Source: Clostridia bacterium
GTDB lineage: Bacteria > Bacillota > Clostridia > Oscillospirales > Acutalibacteraceae
Direction of reading: 5' to 3'
Assembly: GCA_017559885.1 (NCBI GenBank)
Contig: JAFYQN010000082.1
Location: 1 to 15,872, forward strand
Length of the DNA: 15,872 nt
Positions 6,727 to 13,759 of the stretch are shown here, in pieces (positions within the stretch are counted from its first letter, which is position 1; each line of letters opens with the position of its first letter). Under the pieces are notes generated by a model, which had not been told where the DNA came from, did not search any database, and saw only the letters and a program-made list of their open reading frames with translations. The translations under genes and the position numbers were made by a program.

Positions 6727-7671
6727 ATGATTGGCTTTGATATAGGCGGCACAAAATGCGCCGTAACCGTCGGCGAAGAAATAGACGGCATATTACATAT
6801 AAAAAACAAAATGGTAATACCCACCGACCACACCATTTCGGCATACGAAATGATTGATAGAATGTGCTGTCTCGCGACAGAAATGACCGATGATTTTAGT
6901 CATATCGGTATTTCTTGCGGCGGTCCTCTTAATAACAAAACGGGCGTTATAATTTCGCCGCCCAACCTCCCCACATTTAGAAATATTGAAATAGTAGAAT
7001 ACCTAAAGAAAAAATACGGCGGTTTTGTCCGACTCGAAAACGATGCCGACGCTTGCGCCTTTGCCGAGTGGAAATACGGCGCAGGACGCGGATGCCAAAA
7101 TATGATTTTTCTAACCTTTGGCACGGGGCTTGGCGCCGGTTTAATACTTAACGGCAAACTATACACAGGCGCTAATGGTAATGCCGGCGAGGTTGGTCAC
7201 ATAAGACTTCGCGATACGGGACCCATTGGTTTTGGTAAATCAGGTTCTTTTGAGGGCTTTGCAAGCGGCGGTGGTATTGCCCAAATGGGAAAAACTGCCG
7301 CAAAAGAACAACTGTCAAAAGGCATTGTCCCCTCTTACTGCAAAACTCTCCACGAGTTAGACTCGGTTACCGCTCAAACAGTTGCCAAAGCCGCATACAA
7401 TGGTGACCCCACCGCAATAGGCGTTTATAAAAAATGTGGCGAAATGCTTGGGCTTGGTTTGTCAATCTTAATTGATATATTAAACCCTGAAAGAATAGTA
7501 ATAGGCAGTATTTATACAAGAAGTAGCGACTTGCTTAAAGAATCAATGCTTGAGGTTTTAAACCAAGAAGCGCTCAAGCCCTCGCTTGAGGCGGTAGAAA
7601 TACTACCTGCCACATTGGGCGAAAATTTAGGTGACTACGCGGCATTATCTCTTGCCGCCGACAATCATTAA
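6727..7671 (+). CDS. ROK-family sugar kinase lacking the zinc cysteines
   Basis: A 314-residue cytosolic kinase of the ROK family, which phosphorylates hexoses or hexosamines with ATP. The N-terminal phosphate loop is DIGGTK (5-10). Asp106 in ENDADA is the catalytic base. The second phosphate motif is TFGTGLGAG (130-138). Glu155 and His158 in GEVGHIR are the conserved sugar and metal residues. The usual CxCGxxGCxE zinc motif is replaced by GFGKSGSFEGFASGGG (168-183): no cysteine remains while the following E-x-x-A-S-G frame is kept, so this belongs to the cysteine-free ROK branch. It has no DNA-binding N-terminus, so it is an enzyme and not a repressor. First gene of the operon (AAGGAGG at 6712-6718). 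With beta-mannosidase next, mannose is the most likely substrate; N-acetylhexosamine or glucose remains possible. Confidence 0.87.
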   Translation: MIGFDIGGTKCAVTVGEEIDGILHIKNKMVIPTDHTISAYEMIDRMCCLATEMTDDFSHIGISCGGPLNNKTGVIISPPNLPTFRNIEIVEYLKKKYGGFVRLENDADACAFAEWKYGAGRGCQNMIFLTFGTGLGAGLILNGKLYTGANGNAGEVGHIRLRDTGPIGFGKSGSFEGFASGGGIAQMGKTAAKEQLSKGIVPSYCKTLHELDSVTAQTVAKAAYNGDPTAIGVYKKCGEMLGLGLSILIDILNPERIVIGSIYTRSSDLLKESMLEVLNQEALKPSLEAVEILPATLGENLGDYAALSLAADNH

Positions 7672-7682
7672 AGGAGGATTTT

Positions 7683-10127
7683 ATGAAACAGTTAATTGAT
7701 TTAAACGGTAAATGGGATTTATATATGGCACCTCATAACCAAGTTAAAGGAACCGACGTTCACTATAACCAAGTTCTTAATTCCGATAATCTACCGCAAA
7801 ACATTGATTTTGTAAAAATTGATGCCGAAGTGCCGGGTAACTTTGAACTCGATATGCAAAGAGCAGGTTTACTACCTGACTTGTTTATGGGCACTAATAC
7901 CCTACTTTGCCAAAAATATGAAAATCAGCATCTTTGGTATGTGAAAGAATTCACTATTGACAAAATACCAAGTGGCGACGTATTTTTACGTTTTGAGGGT
8001 ATTGATACGTTTGCCGATATATATATCAACGATGAGTTTATAAATTTTTGCGACAATATGCTCATTTCTCACGAGTATTGCGTAAATGAATATATCCAAA
8101 AAGGCGCAAACAAAATTATAGTTCATATTCACCCAACCGCTATCGAAGCACGCGAATATGACGGTACACCACTCGCAGTAGGTCTTCCCTACAACGAAGA
8201 CTCTCTACACGTGCGCAAAGCGCCCTATATGTTTGGTTGGGACATTATGCCCCGTACCGTATCGGGAGGTTTATGGCGTAGCGTATCGCTTATAGAAAAG
8301 CCAAAACACCGTGTAGAAGATTTTTATATTGGCGTTTCCTCAATGAACGTACGCAATACCTACGCTCATCTTTCAGGTCAAATACGCATCCATACCGAGG
8401 ACGACCTCGTAGGCGATTATGAAGCTGTTGTAAGCGGTGATTGCGGCGACTCACATTTTGAACAAATCGTTAGATTTTTAGGTGTCAACCGTAATTTCTC
8501 TTTGCAAATAAACGACGCTAAATTCTGGTGGCCAAAAGGCGAAGGCGAACAAAACTTTTACAACATTCAGGTAAAACTTTATCGTAAAGGCGAACTTTGC
8601 GACACCTATAAAACCCGTATAGGTATACGTTGTATCGAGCTTGTTCGCACCTCGGTAATTGATGATAACGGTAACGGCAAGTTTGAATTTATTATAAACG
8701 GTCGCCGCACCTTTATTATGGGTACCAACTGGGTGCCACTTGACGCGTTCCCATCTCAAAACGAAAAGCGTGTAATAAAAGCACTCGAAATGGTGGAAGA
8801 TATCGGCTGCAATATGATTCGTCTTTGGGGCGGTAACATTTACGAGAGCGACACTTTTTACAACTGGTGCGACGAACACGGTATAATGATTTGGCACGAC
8901 TTTATTATGGGTTGCGCCTACTACCCACAGTATGAAGAATTTTGTAACAAACTTCGTGAGGAAGCAATTGTTGCCGTTAAAAGATTACGCGACCATCCAT
9001 CTATCGTGCTTTGGGCAGGCGACAATGAGTGCGATGCATTCTTTACCTATGCTTACAAAAATCTCGAACGCCTTAATCCAAACGAAAATGTATTAAACCG
9101 CAAAATTTTACCTGACGTATTACGTATTTATGACGGGTTTAGACCCTATTTGCCAAGTTCACCTTACATAGATGAAACGGCATTTGCTTTGCTTGGTAAA
9201 AATCCTCTTGTCGAAGATCACCTTTGGGGTCCGCGCAATTACTACAAAAGCGATTACTACACAAAGGCAACAGCGCTATTTGCATCCGAAACGGGATTTC
9301 ACGGTTGCCCATCGGTAGAATCGTTAAAGAAATTTATAACTGCCGAAAAATTATGGCCTATTATGCTTCCTAACGGTCGTCCTAACGAAGACTATATCGT
9401 TCACGCGGCAAGTATGGAAACTAAACACGTAGGTAAATACGAATACCGTATTGCGCTAATGCTTAAACAGGTTGCCGTTCTCTTTGGTGGCATTGGCGAC
9501 AACAATCGTGGCCACGCCACCGCTGAAGAATCGGTAGAATATTTCCAAATAATGAAACAATTATTCGGAGACGGCGAGCAAGCGCTCGAAGGCATTGCAA
9601 AGGCAAGCCAAATATTCCAAGCAGAAGCATTTAAATATATGATAGAACGCTTCCGCATTCGAAAAGCCACCCACGGCGGTCTTATTTGGTGGAACCTTTT
9701 AGATGGTTGGCCACAAATTTCTGACGCGGTAGTCGACTACTACTTTACAAAGAAACTTGCCTACGATTACATCAAAAATTCACAACAACCTCTTTGCCTT
9801 ATGTTTGATGAGCCCAACGACCAAAACTGCATAAATTTATTTGCGGCAAACGAAATGCCTGCTGATAAATCGTTTAACTATACCGTAACTCGCGTCAACG
9901 ATAATACCGTCGTTGCAAGCGGTAACACCACAATATCGGCAGGCGGTATTTTACAACTTGACGCGGTAAATACCGACTACTTCGAAGAGCAAATGTTCCT
10001 TATCGAATGGGAATGTGACGGCGTCATTGGTCGCAACCACTACATCAACGACGTTCGTAAAATCAACTATAACACTTACATTGATTTCCTAAACAAAACA
10101 AAAATCGGTCATTTCGAGGGATTTTAA
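7683..10127 (+). CDS. GH2 beta-mannosidase, cytoplasmic
   Basis: An 814-residue glycoside hydrolase family 2 enzyme, the normal size for beta-mannosidase. Residues 1-205 form the jelly-roll domain, 206-325 the Ig-like domain, and about 326-680 the TIM barrel, followed by C-terminal beta domains. The acid/base is Glu449 in LWAGDNECD. The nucleophile is Glu536 in ASETGFHGCPS. IRLWGGNIYES (379-389) and GLIWWNLLDGWPQ also match the beta-mannosidase branch rather than beta-galactosidase or beta-glucuronidase. There is no signal peptide, so it acts on short mannosides brought into the cell, such as mannobiose or the Man-beta-1,4-GlcNAc core of N-glycans. Its ribosome binding site AAGGAGG (7671-7677) overlaps the kinase stop codon; the isomerase gene follows after one base. 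The C-terminus shows no truncation. Confidence 0.93.
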   Translation: MKQLIDLNGKWDLYMAPHNQVKGTDVHYNQVLNSDNLPQNIDFVKIDAEVPGNFELDMQRAGLLPDLFMGTNTLLCQKYENQHLWYVKEFTIDKIPSGDVFLRFEGIDTFADIYINDEFINFCDNMLISHEYCVNEYIQKGANKIIVHIHPTAIEAREYDGTPLAVGLPYNEDSLHVRKAPYMFGWDIMPRTVSGGLWRSVSLIEKPKHRVEDFYIGVSSMNVRNTYAHLSGQIRIHTEDDLVGDYEAVVSGDCGDSHFEQIVRFLGVNRNFSLQINDAKFWWPKGEGEQNFYNIQVKLYRKGELCDTYKTRIGIRCIELVRTSVIDDNGNGKFEFIINGRRTFIMGTNWVPLDAFPSQNEKRVIKALEMVEDIGCNMIRLWGGNIYESDTFYNWCDEHGIMIWHDFIMGCAYYPQYEEFCNKLREEAIVAVKRLRDHPSIVLWAGDNECDAFFTYAYKNLERLNPNENVLNRKILPDVLRIYDGFRPYLPSSPYIDETAFALLGKNPLVEDHLWGPRNYYKSDYYTKATALFASETGFHGCPSVESLKKFITAEKLWPIMLPNGRPNEDYIVHAASMETKHVGKYEYRIALMLKQVAVLFGGIGDNNRGHATAEESVEYFQIMKQLFGDGEQALEGIAKASQIFQAEAFKYMIERFRIRKATHGGLIWWNLLDGWPQISDAVVDYYFTKKLAYDYIKNSQQPLCLMFDEPNDQNCINLFAANEMPADKSFNYTVTRVNDNTVVASGNTTISAGGILQLDAVNTDYFEEQMFLIEWECDGVIGRNHYINDVRKINYNTYIDFLNKTKIGHFEGF

Positions 10128-10128
10128 T

Positions 10129-10743
10129 ATGGAAAATTTATCTGAACTTATAAAAAGATATCCCCTACTCGCTTCTTGTAAAAGTGAGATAGAGGACGCC
10201 GCCAACTTAATTATAAAAACTTTTGAAAATGGTAACCGACTTTATATATGCGGCAATGGTGGAAGCGCTGCCGATGCCGACCATATTGTCGGCGAACTGA
10301 TGAAGGGCTTTTTAAAGAAAAGACCGCTTACCGAAAATCAAATTTTAAAATTTGAAGATAAAGACCTCGCCCGTGGTCTTATGCAGGGTCTACCTGCAAT
10401 ATCACTCCATTCACAAACGGCATTTTTAACCGCGTTTTTAAATGACGAGGACCCATCACTTTTGTACGCGCAAGCAATGTACGCCCTCGGCAATAAAGAC
10501 GACGTGTTGCTTGCAATCAGTACTTCGGGCAACTCACAAAACGTTGTAAACGCGGCAAAGGTAGCGCGCGATATCGGTTGCAAGGTAATCACCCTTACAG
10601 GCGCAAACAATTGCAAACTTGATACGCTCTCAAATATCACAATTCACGCCAACAGTTGCGAAACCTATCGCATACAAGAATTACATTTACCAATCTACCA
10701 CTACCTCTGCGCCACAGTAGAAGATTATTTCTTTAATGAATAA
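10129..10743 (+). CDS. GmhA-like SIS-domain sugar-phosphate isomerase
   Basis: A 204-residue SIS-domain protein most like phosphoheptose (sedoheptulose 7-phosphate) isomerase. CGNGGSAADADH (41-52) and STSGNS (131-136) are phosphate-binding loops. His52, Glu56, Gln183 and His191 fall where GmhA has its metal and catalytic residues (H61, E65, Q172 and H180 in the E. coli enzyme). Compared with E. coli GmhA there is an insertion of about 20 residues (roughly 68-88) before the LPAISL strand. The gene begins one base after the mannosidase stop, so translation is coupled. No other heptose-pathway gene is in the window. An isomerase acting on the kinase product (for example mannose 6-phosphate to fructose 6-phosphate) is an attractive inference. 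A heptose role, or a role on an amino-sugar phosphate, is the alternative. Confidence 0.83.
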   Translation: MENLSELIKRYPLLASCKSEIEDAANLIIKTFENGNRLYICGNGGSAADADHIVGELMKGFLKKRPLTENQILKFEDKDLARGLMQGLPAISLHSQTAFLTAFLNDEDPSLLYAQAMYALGNKDDVLLAISTSGNSQNVVNAAKVARDIGCKVITLTGANNCKLDTLSNITIHANSCETYRIQELHLPIYHYLCATVEDYFFNE

Positions 10744-10784
10744 AAAAATAATACGAAACCCACTTTTGTGGATTTCGTATTATT
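10741..10784 (-). terminator. Hairpin between the isomerase gene and tRNA-Arg
   Basis: A 12-bp stem (10747-10758 with 10773-10784), a one-base mismatch and a further 4 bp close on a TTTT loop. The uridine run lies only on the minus-strand side (complement of 10742-10748), so it is an intrinsic terminator for the tRNA transcript. Its outer base touches the tRNA CCA end. For the plus-strand operon it is a hairpin without a T run. Confidence 0.85.
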
Positions 10785-10860
10785 GGCACGCTGAAAGGGA
10801 TTCGAACCCCCGACCCTCTGCTTAGAAGGCAGATGCTCTATCCAACTGAGCTATCAGCGC
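10784..10860 (-). tRNA. tRNA-Arg (anticodon TCT)
   Basis: A complete 77-base cloverleaf on the minus strand. The acceptor arm is GCGCTGA with TCAGCGT (closing G-U at the end), discriminator G, and an encoded CCA. The D arm is GCTC/GAGC with AGTTGGATA. The anticodon stem TCTGC/GCAGA encloses the loop CTTCTAA, giving anticodon TCT at 10824-10826, which reads AGA and AGG. The T arm has TTCGAAT with two G-U pairs. It has its own promoter and terminator and so is a single-gene unit. Confidence 0.97.
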
Positions 10861-10887
10861 ATATTACCTATCTCGGCAACGCAAGAT

Positions 10888-10916
10888 ATTATATCATAAG
10901 CTTTTAAAATAATCAA
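10888..10916 (-). promoter_or_regulatory. Promoter of tRNA-Arg
   Basis: On the minus strand TTGATT (10916-10911) and a perfect TATAAT (10893-10888) are 17 bases apart, with TGA directly before the -10. Transcription would start about 20 bases before the mature tRNA 5' end. Confidence 0.8.
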
Positions 10917-10930
10917 GTATAATTTTAATA

Positions 10931-10959
10931 TTTACATTTTAATTTATAACAGATATAAT
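10931..10959 (+). promoter_or_regulatory. Promoter of the polysaccharide deacetylase gene
   Basis: TTTACA (10931-10936) and TATAAT (10954-10959) are 17 bases apart. It is back to back with the tRNA promoter, with 14 bases between the two -35 elements. Confidence 0.75.
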
Positions 10960-10989
10960 ATTAACATTAAATACCAAAGGTGTGTTACT

Positions 10990-11619
10990 ATGCAAACCAA
11001 ATATATATCCATAGTGTTAGATGACGGACCTCTTCCCTTTATGTGTGAAATAGTTGACCTTTTTAACCAATACAACTTTAAAGCGGGTTTTGCCGTAATG
11101 GGTGAGCGCGTTACCGACGACACACAGTATATGTTAAAATATGCCGTAGATAATGGCTTTCAACTTGTTGGACATTCGCACACACATCGTAAACTTGAAA
11201 CGTTATCTGACGAGGAAATAAAAAAAGAAATGACCGAGCCCGTTGCGGATATTAAAAATCGCATTGGCTACGATATGAAAAACATCGCACGTCTTCCCGG
11301 TCATTGCCCCGATGAAAGAGTGCTAAAAATTTGTAAAGATTTAAACCTTGTACTTATTGGTTACGATATGGATTGTGGGGCTGATTGGTTGCCGGATGCA
11401 ACTCCTCAAAACATTATAAACCAAACTCTAAAAACCGCCCACGACGGCGCATTTGCTTGTATGCACGTAAGAGAACATACTTACGAAGCGCTTAAAACCA
11501 TATTGCCTGAACTTAAAAATCGTGGTTTCCAGCTCGTAACACCCGAACAACTATTCAAAATCAAGGGCAAAACGAACCTTATTTACGGAACGCATATTCA
11601 TAATGTAAATAACATTTAA
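10990..11619 (+). CDS. Polysaccharide deacetylase-like protein (CE4/NodB), no signal peptide
   Basis: A 209-residue NodB-homology protein. The five CE4 motifs can be placed: LDDGP with Asp11 and metal ligand Asp12; HSHTH with His62 and His66 as metal ligands; RLPGH (101-105) as motif 3; a GYDMDCGADW stretch (124-133) as motif 4; and MH (158-159) as the catalytic-histidine motif 5. CE4 enzymes remove N- or O-acetyl groups from chitin, peptidoglycan or xylan. This one starts directly at the first strand of the barrel, with no signal peptide, anchor or carbohydrate module, so it appears cytoplasmic. That makes a small or intracellular N-acetyl substrate more likely than the cell wall. Ribosome binding site AAAGGTG is at 10976-10982. 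It is a single-gene unit. Confidence 0.83.
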   Translation: MQTKYISIVLDDGPLPFMCEIVDLFNQYNFKAGFAVMGERVTDDTQYMLKYAVDNGFQLVGHSHTHRKLETLSDEEIKKEMTEPVADIKNRIGYDMKNIARLPGHCPDERVLKICKDLNLVLIGYDMDCGADWLPDATPQNIINQTLKTAHDGAFACMHVREHTYEALKTILPELKNRGFQLVTPEQLFKIKGKTNLIYGTHIHNVNNI

Positions 11620-11636
11620 ATAACAACAAATAAAAA

Positions 11637-11678
11637 AAGACTGTACACTCCAACAGAGTGTTCAGTCTTAATTTTTTT
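11637..11678. terminator. Two-way terminator between convergent genes
   Basis: Stem 11637-11650 with 11656-11669 has one T-T mismatch and a 5-base loop. A T run at 11672-11678 follows on the plus strand and TTTTTTTA on the minus strand. It ends the deacetylase transcript and the transcript of the small membrane protein, whose stop codon touches the T run. Confidence 0.88.
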
Positions 11679-11832
11679 ATTCTTCTTCAATGTGTTCTTC
11701 GTTCGAACCGCAATCGAGGTAACCGTCTTTAACGCGATTTTTTTGTGTAATACGATCAAAAACTGCAAGAGCGCCAAGTACTGCCGCAAATACAGCAACT
11801 GCTATTCCAAAAAATGTCCAAAACTTTTTCAT
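11677..11832 (-). CDS. Small single-pass membrane protein, 51 residues, unknown function
   Basis: A short gene with a good ribosome binding site, AGGAGG (complement of 11842-11847), nine bases before the ATG. The protein begins MKKFWTFFGIAVAVFAAVLG. Residues 4-25 form one hydrophobic helix, then a polar tail with one cysteine (Cys41) and an acidic end, EEHIEEE. There is no lipobox and no cleavage site I would trust, so it is probably a membrane-anchored small protein. The stop codon runs directly into the shared terminator, which supports it as a real gene. A TATAAT lies upstream on the minus strand (11872-11867), but the nearest TTGACT is 20 bases away, so it may depend on read-through from the cardiolipin synthase gene. 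No family is recognised. Confidence 0.72.
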   Translation of the reverse strand: MKKFWTFFGIAVAVFAAVLGALAVFDRITQKNRVKDGYLDCGSNEEHIEEE

Positions 11833-11905
11833 ATAAAAAATCCTCCTATGTTTTATCTCTACATATATTATAATCTAACTTTTTAGGTCAAAAGTCAAGT
11901 GTTTT

Positions 11906-13453
11906 TTACATAAACGGAGCAAAAAGATGTAAAATTGCGCGTTTAAGTCGCACAAACAACGATGACTGTTTCATTTTTTTAAGTGTCATTTCCTCACACT
12001 GTAACAAAAGCGTGTTAAAATGTTCCTTAATTTCATACACCGTTTCATTATTACACATCCACACACCACACTCAAAGTGCGTTATAAAACTGCGATAATC
12101 CATATTAACGGTACCTACAGTTGCAACCGCATCATCCGACACAAAAAACTTTGAATGAATAAATCCTGGTGTATACTCATAAATTCTAACACCTGCTTCA
12201 AGCAGATCGTAATAGTTATATTGCGTTACGGGATGAACGTACCATTTATCAGGAATGTGTGGCGTAATAATTTTTACGTCTATACCCGACTGCGCTGCAA
12301 GACGCAAGCACTCTTTCATTGAACTATCAATTATAAGATATGGCGTTACAATATAAACGTATCTTTGCGCAGAATTAAGTATCTGCATATAAATTCCCTC
12401 TGCAGGATTTTTATTATCAAGCGGACCATCAGCATACGGTTGTACAAAGCCCTTTTCAAGCGCCAACTTTTCAGATATATGCGAATTCATATCAATGGCT
12501 TTACCGGTTGTAAACTCCCAAGTGCTGCAAAACATTGCTAAAAAACTTTTTACAGCGGCACCTTTAATAATTACAGCGCAATCCATCCAATATCCAAAAC
12601 GCTCAAATTCATTGATATATTCATCCGCAAGGTTAAGACCGCCCGTTACGGCTACCTCACCGTCAATTACAACAATTTTACGGTGATTACGGTTGTTCAT
12701 AAAGATATCCATAGAAGGTCGCATTTTATTAAACACCGCAACCTCTATCCCGCGTCGATTTAGTTTATTTATAAAGTTTTTATGCTGTCGCTTCATAGAA
12801 CCAAAATCATCAAACAAAACCTTAACTTCTACGCCCTCTCGAGCTTTTTGTTCGAGTATTTCGCTTACCGCCGACCACATCTTACCTTCGGCAATTATAA
12901 AGAATTCAATATAAATGTATTTTTGCGCCAAACGAAGTTCTTGAAGAAAACGCGGAAGAAACTCTTCTCCCGGATACAAAAACTCACAAGACGAATTTTT
13001 ATAAAGCGGAAAACCCGACTCACGAGTTAAATATTCCGCCTGACGCGAGTGAAGACCATCGTTGTAACGAAGCGTATCGTGTGCCTCGTCATCTTTTGGT
13101 AGTTGTTTTTTATACTTTCTTTCACAATCTTGCATTTTGCGTTTAAGGTGCGGTAAAACGCGTCCGCCGCCAAAAAACATATATGCCAACGCGCCAAATA
13201 TGGGAACCACCAAAATAAAGATTATCCAAAGTATTTTATAACTTGATTTACCACTTGAATTGGTTATATACAAAACCATTACAGCAGCCAATATTGTACC
13301 AAGTATATTCACAAACACATAATTTTCAGAAAGCAGTTGTAAAGCAACTATAAAAAACACTACTTGTATAACCAACGCCGCAGTAGAAAAAATTATATGA
13401 GTAGGAATCGGTATACCACGTTTGTTTTTTAATTTTGGTTTTTGTCTTTTCAT
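11906..13453 (-). CDS. cls: Cardiolipin synthase
   Basis: A 515-residue membrane enzyme of the phospholipase D superfamily that joins two phosphatidylglycerols to give cardiolipin and glycerol. Three hydrophobic segments (about 17-41, 46-64 and 73-95) anchor it. Two HKD motifs follow: His257, Lys259, Asp264 in NHRKIVVIDG and His433, Lys435, Asp440 in HSKFFVSDD, each followed by the expected G-T/G-x-N pattern (GGLN, GTVNMD). Length is normal for bacterial Cls. The ATG at 13453 is chosen over the GTG at 13462 because the AGGGGGTG ribosome binding site overlaps that GTG and is spaced correctly for the ATG. It has its own promoter; no clear terminator lies between it and the small gene downstream. 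Confidence 0.95.
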   Translation of the reverse strand: MKRQKPKLKNKRGIPIPTHIIFSTAALVIQVVFFIVALQLLSENYVFVNILGTILAAVMVLYITNSSGKSSYKILWIIFILVVPIFGALAYMFFGGGRVLPHLKRKMQDCERKYKKQLPKDDEAHDTLRYNDGLHSRQAEYLTRESGFPLYKNSSCEFLYPGEEFLPRFLQELRLAQKYIYIEFFIIAEGKMWSAVSEILEQKAREGVEVKVLFDDFGSMKRQHKNFINKLNRRGIEVAVFNKMRPSMDIFMNNRNHRKIVVIDGEVAVTGGLNLADEYINEFERFGYWMDCAVIIKGAAVKSFLAMFCSTWEFTTGKAIDMNSHISEKLALEKGFVQPYADGPLDNKNPAEGIYMQILNSAQRYVYIVTPYLIIDSSMKECLRLAAQSGIDVKIITPHIPDKWYVHPVTQYNYYDLLEAGVRIYEYTPGFIHSKFFVSDDAVATVGTVNMDYRSFITHFECGVWMCNNETVYEIKEHFNTLLLQCEEMTLKKMKQSSLFVRLKRAILHLFAPFM

Positions 13454-13490
13454 TGTGGGCACCCCCTTTTTTATCGCTCATTACTTATTA

Positions 13491-13519
13491 ATTTTAACAT
13501 ATATTTGTAAATAAATCAA
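13491..13519 (-). promoter_or_regulatory. Promoter of the cardiolipin synthase gene
   Basis: On the minus strand TTGATT (13519-13514) and TAAAAT (13496-13491) are 17 bases apart, with TGT before the -10. It lies just beyond the terminator that ends the feo operon. Confidence 0.7.
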
Positions 13520-13524
13520 ACAAA

Positions 13525-13570
13525 ACCAAAAAATCCCCCGCAAGCGTAAGCAAGCAAGAGATTTTTTGGT
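13525..13570 (-). terminator. Terminator of the feo operon
   Basis: An 11-bp stem (13525-13535 with 13560-13570) encloses a 24-base loop. On the minus strand its 3' arm contains six T residues and is followed by TTTGTTTG. It starts 7 bases beyond the stop of the cysteine-rich protein gene. The large loop makes it less certain than the other terminators. Confidence 0.65.
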
Positions 13571-13577
13571 GTATGTT

Positions 13578-13748
13578 TTAATCTGTTTTATTATTTTCTG
13601 AGCAGCCGCCATTGCACGATGAACATTTGCCACCGTACGGGCAACCAATACACTTAACGCCCTTTTTCTTCTGTCTTACAAGATATATTATAATTGCGAC
13701 AAGTATGATTACTATAATACCAAGCACTATATAATCAGCAGTATCCAT
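13578..13748 (-). CDS. FeoB-associated Cys-rich membrane protein
   Basis: A 56-residue protein: a short N-terminus, one transmembrane helix (about 6-24), a basic RQKKK stretch, then a cysteine-rich tail with Cys33, Cys36, Cys42, Cys45 and Cys49 (CIGCPYGGKCSSCNGGC). This matches the small FeoB-associated family found after feoB in many Firmicutes. The tail may bind iron or act as a redox partner; its role is not established. The ribosome binding site AGGGTG (complement of 13756-13761) overlaps the feoB stop codon, so it is the last gene of the feo operon, translationally linked to FeoB. Confidence 0.9.
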   Translation of the reverse strand: MDTADYIVLGIIVIILVAIIIYLVRQKKKGVKCIGCPYGGKCSSCNGGCSENNKTD

Positions 13749-13759
13749 AAACTATCACC

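Noticed and set aside
8478..8897. A 139-codon minus-strand frame inside the mannosidase gene
   Set aside because: It is antisense to the coding sequence for the GH2 Ig-like and barrel domains and has no translation signals of its own.
11692..11886. Plus-strand frame of 64 codons over the small membrane protein
   Set aside because: It is the antisense of the 51-residue minus-strand gene, which has the better ribosome binding site and membrane-protein character.
11867..11898. Promoter for the 51-residue protein (TTGACT with TATAAT)
   Set aside because: The spacer is 20 bases, outside the normal 16-18, and no alternative pair fits well, so it is not listed as a promoter.
13539..13559. Short GCAAG-type repeats in the terminator loop
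   Set aside because: Three near-copies of a 4-5 base unit are too short and too few to be a repeat array, and they fall inside a hairpin loop.
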